The notes under the pieces are model-generated. The model searched no databases, was not told the origin of the DNA, and saw nothing but the letters and a program-made list of their open reading frames with translations. The translations under genes were made by a program, and so were the position numbers. From Glandiceps talaboti (lineage: Eukaryota; Hemichordata; Enteropneusta; Spengelidae): 64,000 nucleotides of DNA. The DNA lies in assembly GCF_964340395.1 (NCBI RefSeq), contig NC_135562.1, forward strand, positions 22,323,718 through 22,387,717. Direction: 5' to 3'. Below, in pieces: positions 51,840-64,000 of this stretch. Numbering within the stretch: position 1 is the first letter of the stretch; each line of letters starts with the position of its first letter.

Positions 51840-52660
51840 AAATGATGTGCGCATTATTAAAATAATGACAATGTACTAGGTACACAATTGTACAAGGTAG
51901 TAAACGTTACGTTAATTTGGCTGGACCAAGGGCAAAATAAACAAATGTAACCACATACCCATTCGGACCTCTCGATGCTCGAAGGTATTGCTTATAAAGA
52001 GCATACACGTTGTGCCAAAAGTCACAATAGCACTAGTCATCAAGCGCCAGCGCTGTTTGCAAGCTGGTAACTACATAAAATCCAACATTTTGGCTACATC
52101 AGCGTCACGTCTCGCTTTGAATAAATACATTGTAAATTTCTACGAATTCGCCAATTATTATTTCAATCATAGCTAACCTTGATATATGTGTACATTTCTG
52201 TGCGAAGTGCCCATCAGGAACGTTTTCTGGCGTTCAAATAGGCGTATCCACAGTAACAAGCCTCAATTAATGTCAAAATCACCGATTTCATACGCGTTTT
52301 TGGTTAAACATTCCATAGCCCCAATACCACGACCCAAGAGGTCAATGAATTTGCCGTCATTAGATAAAAATTAGAAGAGAGATACGCTCTAGAAGTTGTA
52401 CTAATTACTAGTAAAGTAATTAAGTGAGTCTGTCTTTAAATTTTCGCAACATATTGTAGGAGATTTGAAAGTTAGTACAATGCCACAAAATTCTGTGAGC
52501 GCTCGGGCCGACAGAAATTTGAATTTTGCGCGTGCACACCACCATGATGAGAACAATAATAACTGTGTCTTGACAAGTTTGATTATAGACCCTCCACCGC
52601 ACGGTCTATATAGCGGGTCTATGGTTGATCATTTACTTTTTCAGAGATAGTGTCATTTTA
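51840..52660. other. Unassigned sequence
   Basis: No gene trace or array seen. Confidence 0.5.
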
Positions 52661-52667
52661 CATCATA

Positions 52668-53654
52668 GGGCGCCTTCAGTAATTACGAGGGGGGGGGACT
52701 GGGGGAGGGTCATGGTTTAGAAACCTGTCCAAGGGGGAGGGTCATATTTTAGAAACCGGTCCAGGGGGAGGGTCACATTTTACGTTGACTCATTTTATGA
52801 CCTACCTGGATTATACTTGTTACCATACAGTTAGAAGATACAATTCTTGTAAAATGGACTCTGCACTATTTCAAACAAAGTCCACAATTCTGAGAGAAAC
52901 AACACACATCCCTTCAAACTAAGGCTCATATTTAGCTAAACTGCATGTAGTTACAATTTGCTTTTTTCCCACATGCCAAACAAGTCCTAATAACATATTG
53001 TGTAGCTTGGTTGTTTGGGAATATGTCATGTGACAGAGGACAAGCTGCACACTGCTCATTGTTTTAAAATGCATATACATTAGCCACCCTACAAGCGCAA
53101 AATGTGCATATGAGCCATAGACGCGATTTCAATGCAGAGATTGGCCTATATCACATACATGCTGAATACAAGCTTTTGAAGAAAGACGAAGTGGAACTTG
53201 TAGAGGCTCACATTGGAAAAGTCTTGGCCAGCAGACATTAGAGTGATATGACATGGCCAATGAAACAAATGAAAGCCAAAGGGAGGAAGAAAGGGACAGC
53301 AGTGTTTACAGCTCCACTGAAGAGGATGATGATGATGATGATGATGATGATACTTTTGTTCTATGTGTCAAGTGCAGTTTCTTGTTCTACTCCTTAAAAC
53401 ATGTTGAAATACCCTGTATTTGGCTTGTCAACACTGCCTGTATGTTATTGTTGATAATTTTTTAGTGTGGACTGATAGTCTAGACTAAAATTCGCTTGTC
53501 AAAAATAACATCGGTTTGTACATATACAGGCAGTGTTTACAAGCGTTCGCCAAACACTGACAGTTACCTATTAGAAAAAGGAGTAGGGGAGGATCACATT
53601 TTACAGCTCAGACATACCCTAAATTCCCCCGCCCCGTAATTACTGAAGGCTCCC
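52668..53654. mobile_element. DNA transposon with G-rich termini (MITE-A), copy 2
   Basis: The left end gggcgccttcagtaattacg, followed by a G run, pairs with the right end cgtaattactgaaggctccc. The flanks ATA and TTA are again compatible with a TA-type target duplication. Inward-facing gggagggtcacattttac motifs and a short (GAT)n (53325-53350) match the plan of copy 1, though most of the interior differs. A 70-codon frame (53253-53465, with an acidic run from GAT) is not convincing as a gene. Confidence 0.78.
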
Positions 53655-53664
53655 TTAGTCTATA

Positions 53665-54310
53665 ATTAATCATGAGGCAGCTCGAAATCATGTACTTTTA
53701 AACTTGTAAGGTGAAATATTGTGTAAGGGAAAGAGCTGAATGTACAAACTTTCGTGCATTTAATTGTTGTGCACCATTCACCTGGTGTATATCTATCCGG
53801 AGATTTTCTTTGGCTCAAAAAAACGTCTTCGAGTTGGGTTAGTGTTATGCAATGCAGGAGAAACAAGAGAATCATTTTGATGACGTCATTTCCCTGTTTC
53901 CAAAGTATCGTTATGTGTACTTTCATTTGTGGATGCAAATGCTGTGTCAATGCTCTCAGGTCGACTAGGCTGGGGTTAGAATTCACGGGGGTTGGGGGGT
54001 TGGGGGGGGCATGAAAAAATTGAGGGGTAAGGGGGGTATGAGGATTCTGATGTGGGGGCTGAAATTTTTTTCTCATGATTTGAACCAAACTAAACTTCAG
54101 ACGCAATCGTTTACCGAGTAAGTTTTCTAAAGCCAATATTCAGTAGTGAGGCACCGTGGGTGGCTGTCATGCGAATGCATTTATCTATGCCTCCTCCTTC
54201 TTCTTCATCTCCTTCTCTCTTCTTCTTATTAGGAGCGGGCGTTTACCAATTCAAGTACATTTCAAACATTTCTTCGTCACAATAACTTTTTAATCATGAG
54301 GTAGTTCTGT
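53665..54310. other. Unassigned; one G-rich patch
   Basis: The G-rich stretch at 53985-54055 (gggggttggggggttggggg) has G-quadruplex potential. No gene trace. Confidence 0.5.
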
Positions 54311-54343
54311 CTCTGTCTGTCTGTCTGGCTGGTTGACTGGCTC

Positions 54344-54378
<35 letters not shown>

Positions 54379-54438
54379 GCCTGCCTATCTGTCTGTCTGT
54401 CTGTATGTCTGTCTCGCTATCTCTCTCTCGCCCTCCCT

Positions 54439-54501
<63 letters not shown>
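54311..54501. repeat. (TGTC)n followed by (TC)n microsatellite
   Basis: (TCTG)n with interruptions to about 54416, then (TC)n from about 54444 to 54501. Confidence 0.95.
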
Positions 54502-54506
<5 letters not shown>

Positions 54507-55455
54507 AACTATTTGAGCAAAATTAAGCCAACAGTGGTTTACCTTGTACATTTACAAAATTTCCATTTCATTTACCTACCGATATAATGAAGCAGTCGAC
54601 AATCAAGCGAATATGTGTGTCAACCTTTAATGACACCTCTTCATAGCTTAACATGTACACAATATAGCCAATGGATATAATAGTGTAGTCAGAGTAAAAA
54701 GGGTTTTTGAAGACAATACTTAAATACTCTTGGGCTTTTAGTACTGTCACGAACCGATTTTCGAAATCTTGTCTAAAAATAGATTAAATTCACTTCTCAA
54801 ATTGAGCTACCACACAGTTTTAACCTTGGCTTGGCTATAATCGGTTGAATGGCGAGAGAACTATAAGCATTGACATTTTGTGACCAGTTGAGTGTAAAGT
54901 GTCAAAGAGTAGATTAATGAGAACACGTGGTCTTAGTATATGATAACTTAGAATTTCGATATTATTTAAGTTAATTACTGCCGATGACGTCATCCTTTAC
55001 TTACATCTAATAACATAGAAGATACATTATGACATCGTTGTTTAGTAATAGAAATTTAAACACTTTCTTAAAGTAAGAATTTGATTAATAGGGAGAGTCA
55101 CTAATTGTTGTGCAAGGGTTTGGGGAGGGTCAAAATTTTTTGATTTCTGCCAATGTGATCATGATGTGATTTCTGCCAAGTCCCTTAGTGTACATTATAA
55201 TAGCTACAAGGGTTGTTTTCTAGTGAAACTGTACGGCAAATTATGGCTGTAACAATGATAATGCACTGTCTTATCTAATGTAATACGTTACGTATGATAA
55301 ATGTATCTATTCTCAAGAAAGGTTACACATACAACCTATTGATTGTTGGTGGCGCTGTTTGCATCAATTTCAAGTAGACAATGCATCGTCAATATTTTTA
55401 TCTTTCGTGACACAAAATTTCCCAGTTGTATTTCTTCACTTGTTTAATGGTGCCT
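54502..55455. other. Unassigned AT-rich sequence
   Basis: No gene trace. A gggagggtca block at 55123 and tcccttag at 55183 faintly recall MITE-A. Confidence 0.45.
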
Positions 55456-55457
55456 CT

Positions 55458-55458
<1 letters not shown>

Positions 55459-55496
<38 letters not shown>

Positions 55497-55515
55497 ACAC
55501 ACATACATACATACA

Positions 55516-55545
<30 letters not shown>
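55459..55545. repeat. (AC)n joined to (TACA)n
   Basis: An AC tract changes into a TACA tract at about 55500. Confidence 0.95.
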
Positions 55546-55547
<2 letters not shown>

Positions 55548-55549
55548 GA

Positions 55550-57230
55550 TATGTACACACTTGTCTATATAGTTCATTTATTTATTCATTTGCTGAGATA
55601 GATGCACAAGGCAGGTACAAGTGAGGAATAGAGTGGTTATGTTGATACCAACGGAACACAACAAAAACGAAATAATATGACAATTAAAAGAACATCGAGT
55701 TGAATACTGGACTTCCAGGTTGTTGCATTAAACAGTGCACCACTATACACCGAAGTCTCTGCGTACCCTTCAAGAATGTGTTAAACTGTAAACTGTTCAC
55801 TGTGTAATGATGTTAACTGAAATGGAACGCAAACACAATTGTGCGAAAACTTACAATACAGTACGGTGACGACATACAATGCCAGCTTTCTATGTATTGG
55901 CAACGAGCCAACGACGACGAGCTTTTATTATGGTTAACAATACATATATGGTGAGGTATAGCGAACCCCTGACAGTTAATCCTAAAGTAAACACAAAGCT
56001 AGCAGTGCAAACCATGACTCTGTATAGAGAAGGTAAGTCTGTCCTTTAATTTGACAAATTTACATGAAATTAGAAGAATTTTACACTAAGTAATTTCCCA
56101 AAACGAAGTCTGTGAGAAAGACAGATTTAGGTCGGATAAATATTGGAGTGTACCCAAGGGCTTGTAGCAAGTAGACTGTTACGTTGTTATGATGGGCTAT
56201 CAGTGTCACTATGTATATCCTTGAGTCATACGTAACGACGGCCTAAGGGTGACATTGTTATGAAGTACAATCTAAGTTATACAGCTAAAATGCTGATCGA
56301 TATAGTTGTTATTTCGTACATCGTATTTGATAATATAGTGACTGCACACTTAACGGAGACATGAGCTAGTCTTGTCCTCCCCATTTGCCAAACATTATGA
56401 AAAATTCAAAAGGTCACTTAAACCCCTTATCGTTAGATTGTAGATGTGACACATACCAGTGATATCGTCAACTTGATAAAACACGAACTGCACAGATACA
56501 GTACTAGTTGGTTTAAGACAACATGAAAAAAGAAGAAATAAACAAGCTGACATGAAATGATTGATGGTTGAAATGGGTAAATAAAAATGACTTCAATTCT
56601 AGTCTGAAATAAACGAAAGAAGAGGTCTAAATAAATATTTGAAAGTGTCGGTAATGAACGGCAGAAGACAATGGAATTGACATTGCAATAGTACAAGTAT
56701 ATAAGTTGACAACAGCGTACGTAGCTTAATTTATGTATACATATTTAGCAAGTCATTTTGACATTATAGTCAGCATTGAGTACAACGTAACACAGCTTAA
56801 ATCTTGACTAACTAGTTTCTCACCTCACGGGTTATGCCAACAATTCAAATTTCAGATTGTGTTTATTACTTTATATATTGGACACAAGCATTGAAACTAA
56901 CACTAAGTATGTAAACATCAGTTATACAATGTCTAATGACGTACAAGAATGTACATTCCTTTTATTTCTATATAAATCATAAGACCATACGAATTTCTCA
57001 TCAAAACACATCATCCGTACAGTCTGGATTCCGTTCTAACCACCTGGTTTCAAGTTGTATTTGTTGTTCTAATTATTAAATAAATAAATAATAATGGAAT
57101 ATTTGATAACGTCATAGATTTTCCAACAGAAATGATCAAAATGCCACATTGTCGGTCTAGAATTTCGACATATTTTGATATTTTTAAAGCTTGATTCAAA
57201 AAATTCTTAACCTTCAATTTTGTAAAAAAA
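55550..57230. other. Unassigned AT-rich sequence
   Basis: No gene trace or array seen. Confidence 0.5.
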
Positions 57231-57233
57231 AAA

Positions 57234-57238
57234 ATAAA

Positions 57239-57277
<39 letters not shown>
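57234..57277. repeat. (AAT)n microsatellite
   Basis: About 14 trinucleotide units. Confidence 0.95.
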
Positions 57278-57520
57278 TATCATTCTTTAAATGTGTTCAC
57301 AGGTCTAACAAATGTCCTTGCAAATGGATTTTTAGAAAGCCGACATGTGGCAGGTGTTGTTACTTTGGACTTGGAAAGTACATATACATCATAGTATGGT
57401 ACACTGCCCTAAAAGTTTTGCAATTATAGAATCATGGGAGTGGAATGTGATTGGCTAAAAAACTTTAATTAGTATTATTAATCAATCGAAAAAGTTTGTC
57501 AGTGAATCTGTAAATACAAC

Positions 57521-60500
57521 ATACATGTCAGTACTTACCGTGTCTGGGTTCAGACATGACACTGTTTATACATGTCAGTACTTACCGTGTTTGGGTTCAG
57601 ACATGACACTGTTTATACATGTCAGTACTTACCGTGTCTGGGTTCAGACATGACACTGTTTATACATGTCAGTACTTACCGTGTCTGGGTTCAGACATGA
57701 CACTGTTTATACATGTCAGTACTTACCGTGTTTGGGTTCAGACATGACACTGTTTATACATGTCAGTACTTACCGTGTCTGGGTTCAGACATGACACTGT
57801 TTATACATGTCAGTACTTACCGTGTTTGGGTTCAGACATGACACTGTTTATACATGTCAGTACTTACCGTGTTTGGGTTCAGACATGACACTGTTTATAC
57901 ATGTCAGTACTTACCGTGTCTGGGTTCAGACATGACACTGTTTATACATGTCAGTACTTACCGTGTCTGGGTTCAGACATGACACTGTTTATACATGTCA
58001 GTACTTACCGTGTTTGGGTTCAGACATGACACTGTTTATATATGTCAGTACTTACCGTGTTTGGGTTCAGACATGACACTGTTTATACATGTCAGTACTT
58101 ACCGTGTTTGGGTTCAGACATGACACTGTTTATACATGTCAGTACTTACCGTGTTTGGGTTCAGACATGACACTGTTTATACATGTCAGTACTTACCGTG
58201 TTTGGGGTCAGACATGACACTGTTTATACATGTCAGTACTTACCGTGTTTGGGTTCAGACATGACACTGTTTATATATGTCAGTACTTACCGTGTTTGGG
58301 TTCAGACATGGTACTGTTTATACATGTCAGTACTTACCGTGTTTGGGTTCAGACATGACACTGTTTATACATGTCAGTACTTACTGTGTTTGGGTTCAGA
58401 CATGACACTGTTTATACATGTCAGTACCTACCGTGTCTGCATGGGTTCAGACATGACACTGTTTATATATGTCAGTACTTACCGTGTTTGGGTTCAGACA
58501 TGACACTGTTTATACATGTCAGTACTTACCGTGTTTGGGTTCAGACATGACACTGTTTATATATGTCAGTACTTACCGTGTCTGGGTTCAGACATGACAC
58601 TGTTTATACATGTCAGTACTTACCGTGTCTGGGTTCAGACATGACACTGTTTATACATGTCAGTACTTACCGTGTCTGGGTTCAGACATGACACTGTTTA
58701 TACATGTCAGTACTTACCGTGTCTGGGTTCAGACATGACACTGTTTATACATGTCAGTACTTACCGTGTCTGGGTTCAGACATGACACTGTTTATATATG
58801 TCAGTACTTACCGTGTCTGGGTTCAGACATGACACTGTTTATACATGTCAGTACTTACCGTGTCTGGGTTCAGACATGACACTGTTTATACATGTCAGTA
58901 CTTACCGTGTCTGGGTTCAGACATGACACTGTTTATACATGTCAGTACTTACCGTGTTTGGGTTCAGACATGACACTGTTTATACATGTCAGTACTTACC
59001 GTGTCTGGGTTCAGACATGACACTGTTTATACATGTCAGTACTTACCGTGTTTGGGTTCAGACATGACACTGTTTATACATGTCAGTACTTACCGTGTCT
59101 GGGTTCAGACATGACACTGTTTATACATGTCAGTACTTACCGTGTCTGGGTTCAGACATGACACTGTTTATACATGTCAGTACTTACCGTGTTTGGGTTT
59201 CAGACATGACACTGTTTATACTGTCAGTACTTACCGTGTTTGGGTTCAGACATGACACTGTTTATACATGTCAGTACTTACCGTGTCTGGGTTCAGACAT
59301 GACACTGTTTATACATGTCAGTACTTACCGTGTCTGGGTTCAGACATGACACTGTTTATACATGTCAGTACTTACCGTGTCTGGGTTCAGACATGACACT
59401 GTTTATACATGTCAGTACTTACCGTGTTTGGGTTCAGACATAACACTGTTTATACATGTCAGTACTTACCGTGTTTGGGTTCAGACATGACACTGTTTAT
59501 ACATGTCAGTACTTACCGTGTTTGGGTTCAGACATGACACTGTTTATACATGTCAGTACTTACCGTGTTTGGGTTCAGACATGACACTGTTTATACATGT
59601 CAGTACTTACTGTGTTTGGGTTAAGACATGGTACTGTTTATACATGTCAGTACTTACCGTGTTTGGGTTCAGACATGACACTGTTTATATATGTCAGTAC
59701 TTACTGTGTTTGGGTTCAGACATGACACTGTTTATACATGTCAGTACTTACTGTGTTTGGGTTCAGACATGACACTGTTTATACATGTCAGTACTTACCG
59801 TGTTTGGGTTCAGACATGACACTGTTTATACATGTCAGTACTTACCGTGTCTGCATGGGTTCAGACATGACACTGTTTATATATGTCAGTACTTACCGTG
59901 TTTGGGTTCAGACATGACACTGTTTATACATGTCAGTACTTACCGTGTTTGGGTTCAGACATGACACTGTTTATATATGTCAGTACTTACCGTGTCTGGG
60001 TTCAGACATGACACTGTTTATACATGTCAGTACTTACCGTGTCTGGGTTCAGACATGACACTGTTTATACATGTCAGTACTTACCGTGTTTGGGTTCAGA
60101 CATGACACTGTTTATACTGTGAGTACTTACCGTGTTTGGGTTCAGACATGACACTGTTTATACATGTCAGTACTTACTGTGTTTGGGTTCAGACATGACA
60201 CTGTTTATACATGTCAGTACTTACTGTGTTTGGGTTCAGACATGACACTGTTTATACATGTCAGTACTTACCGTGTCTGGGTTCAGACATGACACTGTTT
60301 ATACATGTCAGTACTTACCGTGTCTGGGTTCAGACATGACACTGTTTATACATGTCAGTATATACTTACTGTGTTTGGGTTCAGACATGACACTGTTTAT
60401 ACATGTCAGTTACCGTGCTTGGGTTCAGACATGACACTGTTTATACTGTCAGTACTTACTGTGTTTGGGTTCAGACATGAAACTGTTTATACATGTCAGT

Positions 60501-60873
60501 ACTTACCGTGTTTGGGTTCAGACATGACACTGTTTATACATGTCAGTACTTACCGTGTCTGGGTTCAGACATGACACTGTTTATACATGTCAGTACTTAC
60601 CGTGTCTGGGTTCAGACATGACACTGTTTATACATGTCAGTACTTACCGTGTCTGGGTTCAGACATGACACTGTTTATACATGTCAGTACTTACCGTGTC
60701 TGGGTTCAGACATGACACTGTTTATACATGTCAGTACTTACCGTGTTTGGGTTCAGACATGACACTGTTTATACTGTCAGTACTTACTGTGTTTGGGTTC
60801 AGACATGACACTGTTTATACATGTCAGTACTTACCGTGTTTGGGTTCAGACATGACACTGTTTATACATGTCG
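57521..60873 (+). repeat. Satellite K: 47-bp unit, about 71 copies
   Basis: The unit is gtcagtacttaccgtgtttg followed by ggttcagacatgacactgtt and tatacat. Common variants are tctggg/tttggg and tatatat/tatacat. Units with rare features (ctgcatggg at 58437 and 59851; acatggtactg at 58306 and 59626) recur about 1.3-1.4 kb apart, pointing to a block duplication. A few units lack 1 base (tatactgtcag). Because 47 is not divisible by 3, frames cycle every 141 bp. Confidence 0.97.
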
Positions 60874-60879
60874 CCAAAC

Positions 60880-61320
60880 ACCCAGTTAAAGAAATGAATA
60901 TTTTTTATTGACATGGGTGTCAAGACAATAGGTACACTAATATCGTATGTCTGGAGATGTTATTCAAGTTAAAGTTTAGTGTCCTTTGTTTCATCTCGAT
61001 CCATGACGCTCACAATTCTGCATGACCTATTATCATCTTAGCAAACACGTCTCCTATGCCTGACTTATTGCAATTTAATTATTGTAACGACCATAACATC
61101 ACAGATTCATGACTTTTGTTTTGACCTCAGAGCTGGGAGCACCTGTCTCTCCTAGCTCTGGGCTTTAGTAAAGTCTAAGTTCCAATCATATGCCATACAT
61201 CGTCTCATATGCAGTTTATCATTTTACTACAATACTTGCTGATCCAATTTTGATATTACTATCGTGTGCGACTACAGACATAAGTGTCTATAGTTGTCAG
61301 TGAAAGTATAAATACAATGT
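60880..61320. other. Unassigned sequence
   Basis: Nothing recognised. Confidence 0.5.
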
Positions 61321-61323
61321 ACT

Positions 61324-63112
61324 GAGGGACCGGATAGTTTCTTTTCCCCCCCCCCCCTCCGCGGGGGGGGGGGGTTGTGGATCTTTCCATAGGGCCAACA
61401 ACAAGTCACTCACTCCCCCTTTCACTTAATTCTAAATAATGATGACGATGAACCCCCCTCCCCCCATATCACATTTACAGGACATGTATTTGATCGTGAC
61501 TCACAGTGGACTGCTTGACTATGTTTCACAAATACTCTGTAAGCTAGATTGCACCATCAAGTATGACCAAACTTGATACATAACATAAGGTTAAAATGTG
61601 TCCTTTAAAAAGCTAATAGCATCATTATAGTCTCATTGGACACATCAAAACATAAACCAGTCTCAAAACCTTATGAAATTTTCAACTCCCATGGAAAAAT
61701 TATACATAAAGTTCTGCAAATTCCTACTAAATGTAAACTGTAAAGCAGCTTGCCTTATGGAGCTAGGTCGTTACCCCATACTATAGTATCTGGCCTGGCA
61801 CAACTGTTCAAATATTGGCTAAAGATCTCACAGAAAGCAGAAACTATCCTAACTTAGGAAGCTTACTGTCTGAGCAAAATTTTGGAGTCCAGTGGAATAT
61901 AATCATGGGCCACAGGAATGAAGCAAACATTAAAACTTTTAGTATGGATAAGGTCTGGACAGCTGAACCAAACCACTCCAACAGTGAAAACCTAATTGCT
62001 AGATTTAAAGAAAAGTTAAAGTTGCTTCTCCACAAAAATATAATGGACACGATGAAGGACAACAAGGACAAACAACATAAAAATAAACTACGTACATATA
62101 GACAAATTAAATCGGATATGCACTTTGAAAACTATTTAGAAGACATTAAAAACCCACAAAAGGGCCACAATACAGATCAGCAATGACAAAACTTAGAATC
62201 AGTGCACATATTTTACATATAGAAACTGGAATATACACAAACACCACCTTATCAAGCAGGACATGCCCTGTATGTAAACAAGGTGAAATAGAAGACGAGG
62301 AGCATTTTTTATTACGCTGTACAGGATATCAAAATGAAAGGAAAGAACTCTTTAATAAATTAAGTATATATTCTGGTACAAGCATGGATAATGAGAATCT
62401 CATAAAGATTCTTAAAGTAAAAGACAAACATACATTAGTTGAAATAAGCAAATTTATTCAACATGGATTCAAACTTCGAGAATATCATTTGAACAAAAAT
62501 ATACCAGCTGCCTCATGATATACACCCAATAAGTACATTTACTACCTTTCAGGCCCTCTGATTACATGTGGCCTCAGAGGCTCATCACTATCTGTATAAC
62601 CAATATGCTGTGTTGATTTTGACATTGTGAAACTACCTTTTTTGGTAAATACAAGTAATCTTCTTGATACTTTATTGTGTTTTACTGATATCTGGTGACA
62701 GAGATAAGGTTTTAATAAAGTTATTATTGTCATTGTTATTAGTAAAGATCATCACATCTATAAACTATCTAGGAAGATTACCATTACGGAACTTTTAACT
62801 TTTGCTCCAATGTGCAATATATATGTGAAGCATTGATCATTGGCCATTGATTGTGAAATACCCAAATATTAACATGACATGTTCTGTAACTAGTGTGCCA
62901 GGTAATACATGCATATGTATATATAGTGTATAGTTATGTTTGAACGTCACTCCAGGTGAAGTAATATTTAAATATATATATAGGAAACAGGGACAAGAAC
63001 AAGGTCATGTCACAGTAGAAATGGATGTTTTCTTCCCACAATGACCCCCCCCCCCATCCAAACTTCAAAAACAGGGTACCCCCCCCCCCAACCTATCCAC
63101 ACCTAACTGTAT
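61324..63112 (-). mobile_element. G-tract dispersed repeat (MITE-B), copy 2, interrupted by a LINE
   Basis: The left edge gagggaccggatagtttctt, followed by C and G runs and gtggatc, matches the terminus of copy 1. The right edge has C runs with atccaaacttcaaaaacagg and ggtaccccc. In reverse complement, 62750-63070 follows 46050-46440 block by block, and 61380-61620 follows 47040-47530. The part between is a LINE. Confidence 0.65.
61630..62745 (+). pseudogene. 5'-truncated LINE: RT C-terminal region and 3' UTR
   Basis: The trace begins MEKLYIKFCKFLLNVNCKAA then ELGRYP (61690-61775), the thumb-adjacent HLKFCKxxLGVNxKxxNxAxxxELGR block of many invertebrate LINEs. It continues through a 123-codon frame at 61815-62186 (ending with LRTYRQIKSDMHFENYLEDI). 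A one-base slip near 62158 leads into 62183-62518: MTKLRISAHILHIETGIY, then the zinc-ribbon-like CPVCKQGEIEDEEHFLLRC. The 3' UTR runs to ttattattgtcattgttatt at about 62740. Only one or two frame slips, so it is younger than the other LINE relics. It interrupts MITE-B copy 2. Confidence 0.85.
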
Positions 63113-64000
63113 GCAAATACATAACCTATAACATACAATCTAATATCATAACTAGGCAAAGCCCATAAGCTCGCACAGGGTAGATTGATTTGTGACCGGC
63201 TGCCTCACGATGATATTGTAGATAGCGACATAACATGATACAGTATAACAGGTGACAAAATGATGTAGAAACTCATAAACTTATGAAGCAATATCAGGCA
63301 TTCATAGCTTTATAAACAAATTTACCAAGATTACCAAGATTTTGAAATTACAATACAATCTTAACTTATCCCTGGAACACACTTCATTAAACCATTCCTG
63401 TTTATAAACATCGGAATTCTATTATTAACATGTTAGTAGTTAGTTGTGCTAACCAGACTATATATATGTACACATAACATGTTTAATCTCTGTAGTCCAG
63501 GATGTGTAACCATTTTGATCCATTTTATACATCAATTTGTACACGTTTCTGACAACTCTGTCGTCTGTCAGTTCAGTAAGGCGTAATCAACTTGAATATT
63601 TGATGGTTCTGGTGACTGACTTTAGGAATAGCGGTCCGGGAGTTCTTCCACAATCGCCAAGTATATCTTCGTTGGATATGTTTTTATGTTTACAAAACCT
63701 TAAATGAATCCTTTCAGCTTCCATGAATTGCTTAAATCTCCATGTCTCAGCACCATACAATAATATTGGTAAAATTAAAGTATCAAAAAGTGTAAAGTAA
63801 AAGTTGAGGCTGATAATGCCAACTTTTCAGTCAAATTAATTTGTGAAAATTGAAAATATTGCTTTACGTGCCTGAGTGGGTAAGTTAAATACAGCTTTAC
63901 TCCATGTATTTCTGCATGGTTATAACATAAAAATATATTTGTAGGAGGTAACAACTTCAATATTATATTCGTTAATTTGTTAACTTGAATTGTGTCCCAT
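63113..64000. other. Unassigned AT-rich sequence
   Basis: No gene trace recognised to the window end. Minus-strand frames are short and featureless. Confidence 0.45.

Noticed and set aside
53253-53465. A 70-codon frame with an acidic run inside MITE-A copy 2
   Set aside because: The acidic run is (GAT)n, there is no known domain, and the matching part of copy 1 has no such frame.
58183-60911. Several 76-106-codon frames repeating MSVLTV and RHDTVYTCQYL
   Set aside because: Three-frame cycling through the 47-bp satellite K.

Overview
The window is AT-rich animal genomic DNA with no sign of bacterial gene organisation. There are no operons, reading frames are interrupted by introns or decay, microsatellites are dense, and the coding relics are metazoan retroelements: Penelope-like elements with a GIY-YIG nuclease, L2/CR1-type LINEs and an L1/Tx1-type LINE. 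A class A neuropeptide-receptor exon is the only host gene I can support. The element mix suits a marine invertebrate such as a hemichordate, lancelet, mollusc or another lophotrochozoan. The sequence alone does not let me choose.

Layout. 1-1860: a frameshifted Penelope-like relic followed by a palindromic cluster of its terminal repeats, (AT)n tracts and hammerhead-ribozyme motifs. 4.35-4.95 kb: a 48-bp satellite. 6.86-7.39 kb: the GPCR exon on the minus strand. 8.1-9.14 kb: a possible non-autonomous DNA transposon. 9.5-10.1, 19.5-19.9 and 32.6-33.0 kb: three copies of a dispersed family, two of them joined to (TGTC)n. 15.0-15.3 and 17.9-18.4 kb: two more GIY-YIG relics on either side of 29-bp and 23-bp satellites. 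20.1-22.9 kb: a 22-bp satellite of about 130 units abutting a LINE relic (23.0-24.3 kb, minus). 28.15-28.9 kb: a DNA transposon with G-rich termini. 28.9-31.8 kb: two different satellites fused at a hairpin. 33.4-35.8 kb: an L1/Tx1-like LINE split by another LINE inserted in the opposite direction. 35.9-38.6, 41.6-44.6, 48.8-49.6 and 57.5-60.9 kb: large satellites. 46.0-47.6 and 61.3-63.1 kb: inverted copies of a G-tract repeat, the second carrying a LINE. 49.9-51.8 kb: the best preserved Penelope-like element, with an open RT plus GIY-YIG frame of 513 codons and a hammerhead motif downstream. 52.7-53.7 kb: a second copy of the 28-kb DNA transposon family.

Eleven unrelated tandem arrays, with units of 22, 23, 28, 29, 40, 43, 44, 47, 48, 48 and about 113 bp, cover roughly 18-19 kb, close to 30% of the window. 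Several show higher-order or block-duplication structure. Nothing here looks like a multi-gene system. The most notable signals are the hammerhead motifs in Penelope terminal repeats and their constant junction with (AT)n, the satellite-satellite hairpin junction, and the nested transposon insertions. Most open frames over the repeats are artefacts of unit lengths divisible by three or of low-complexity tracts, and are not reported as genes. All family names come from reading translated motifs; no database search was possible.
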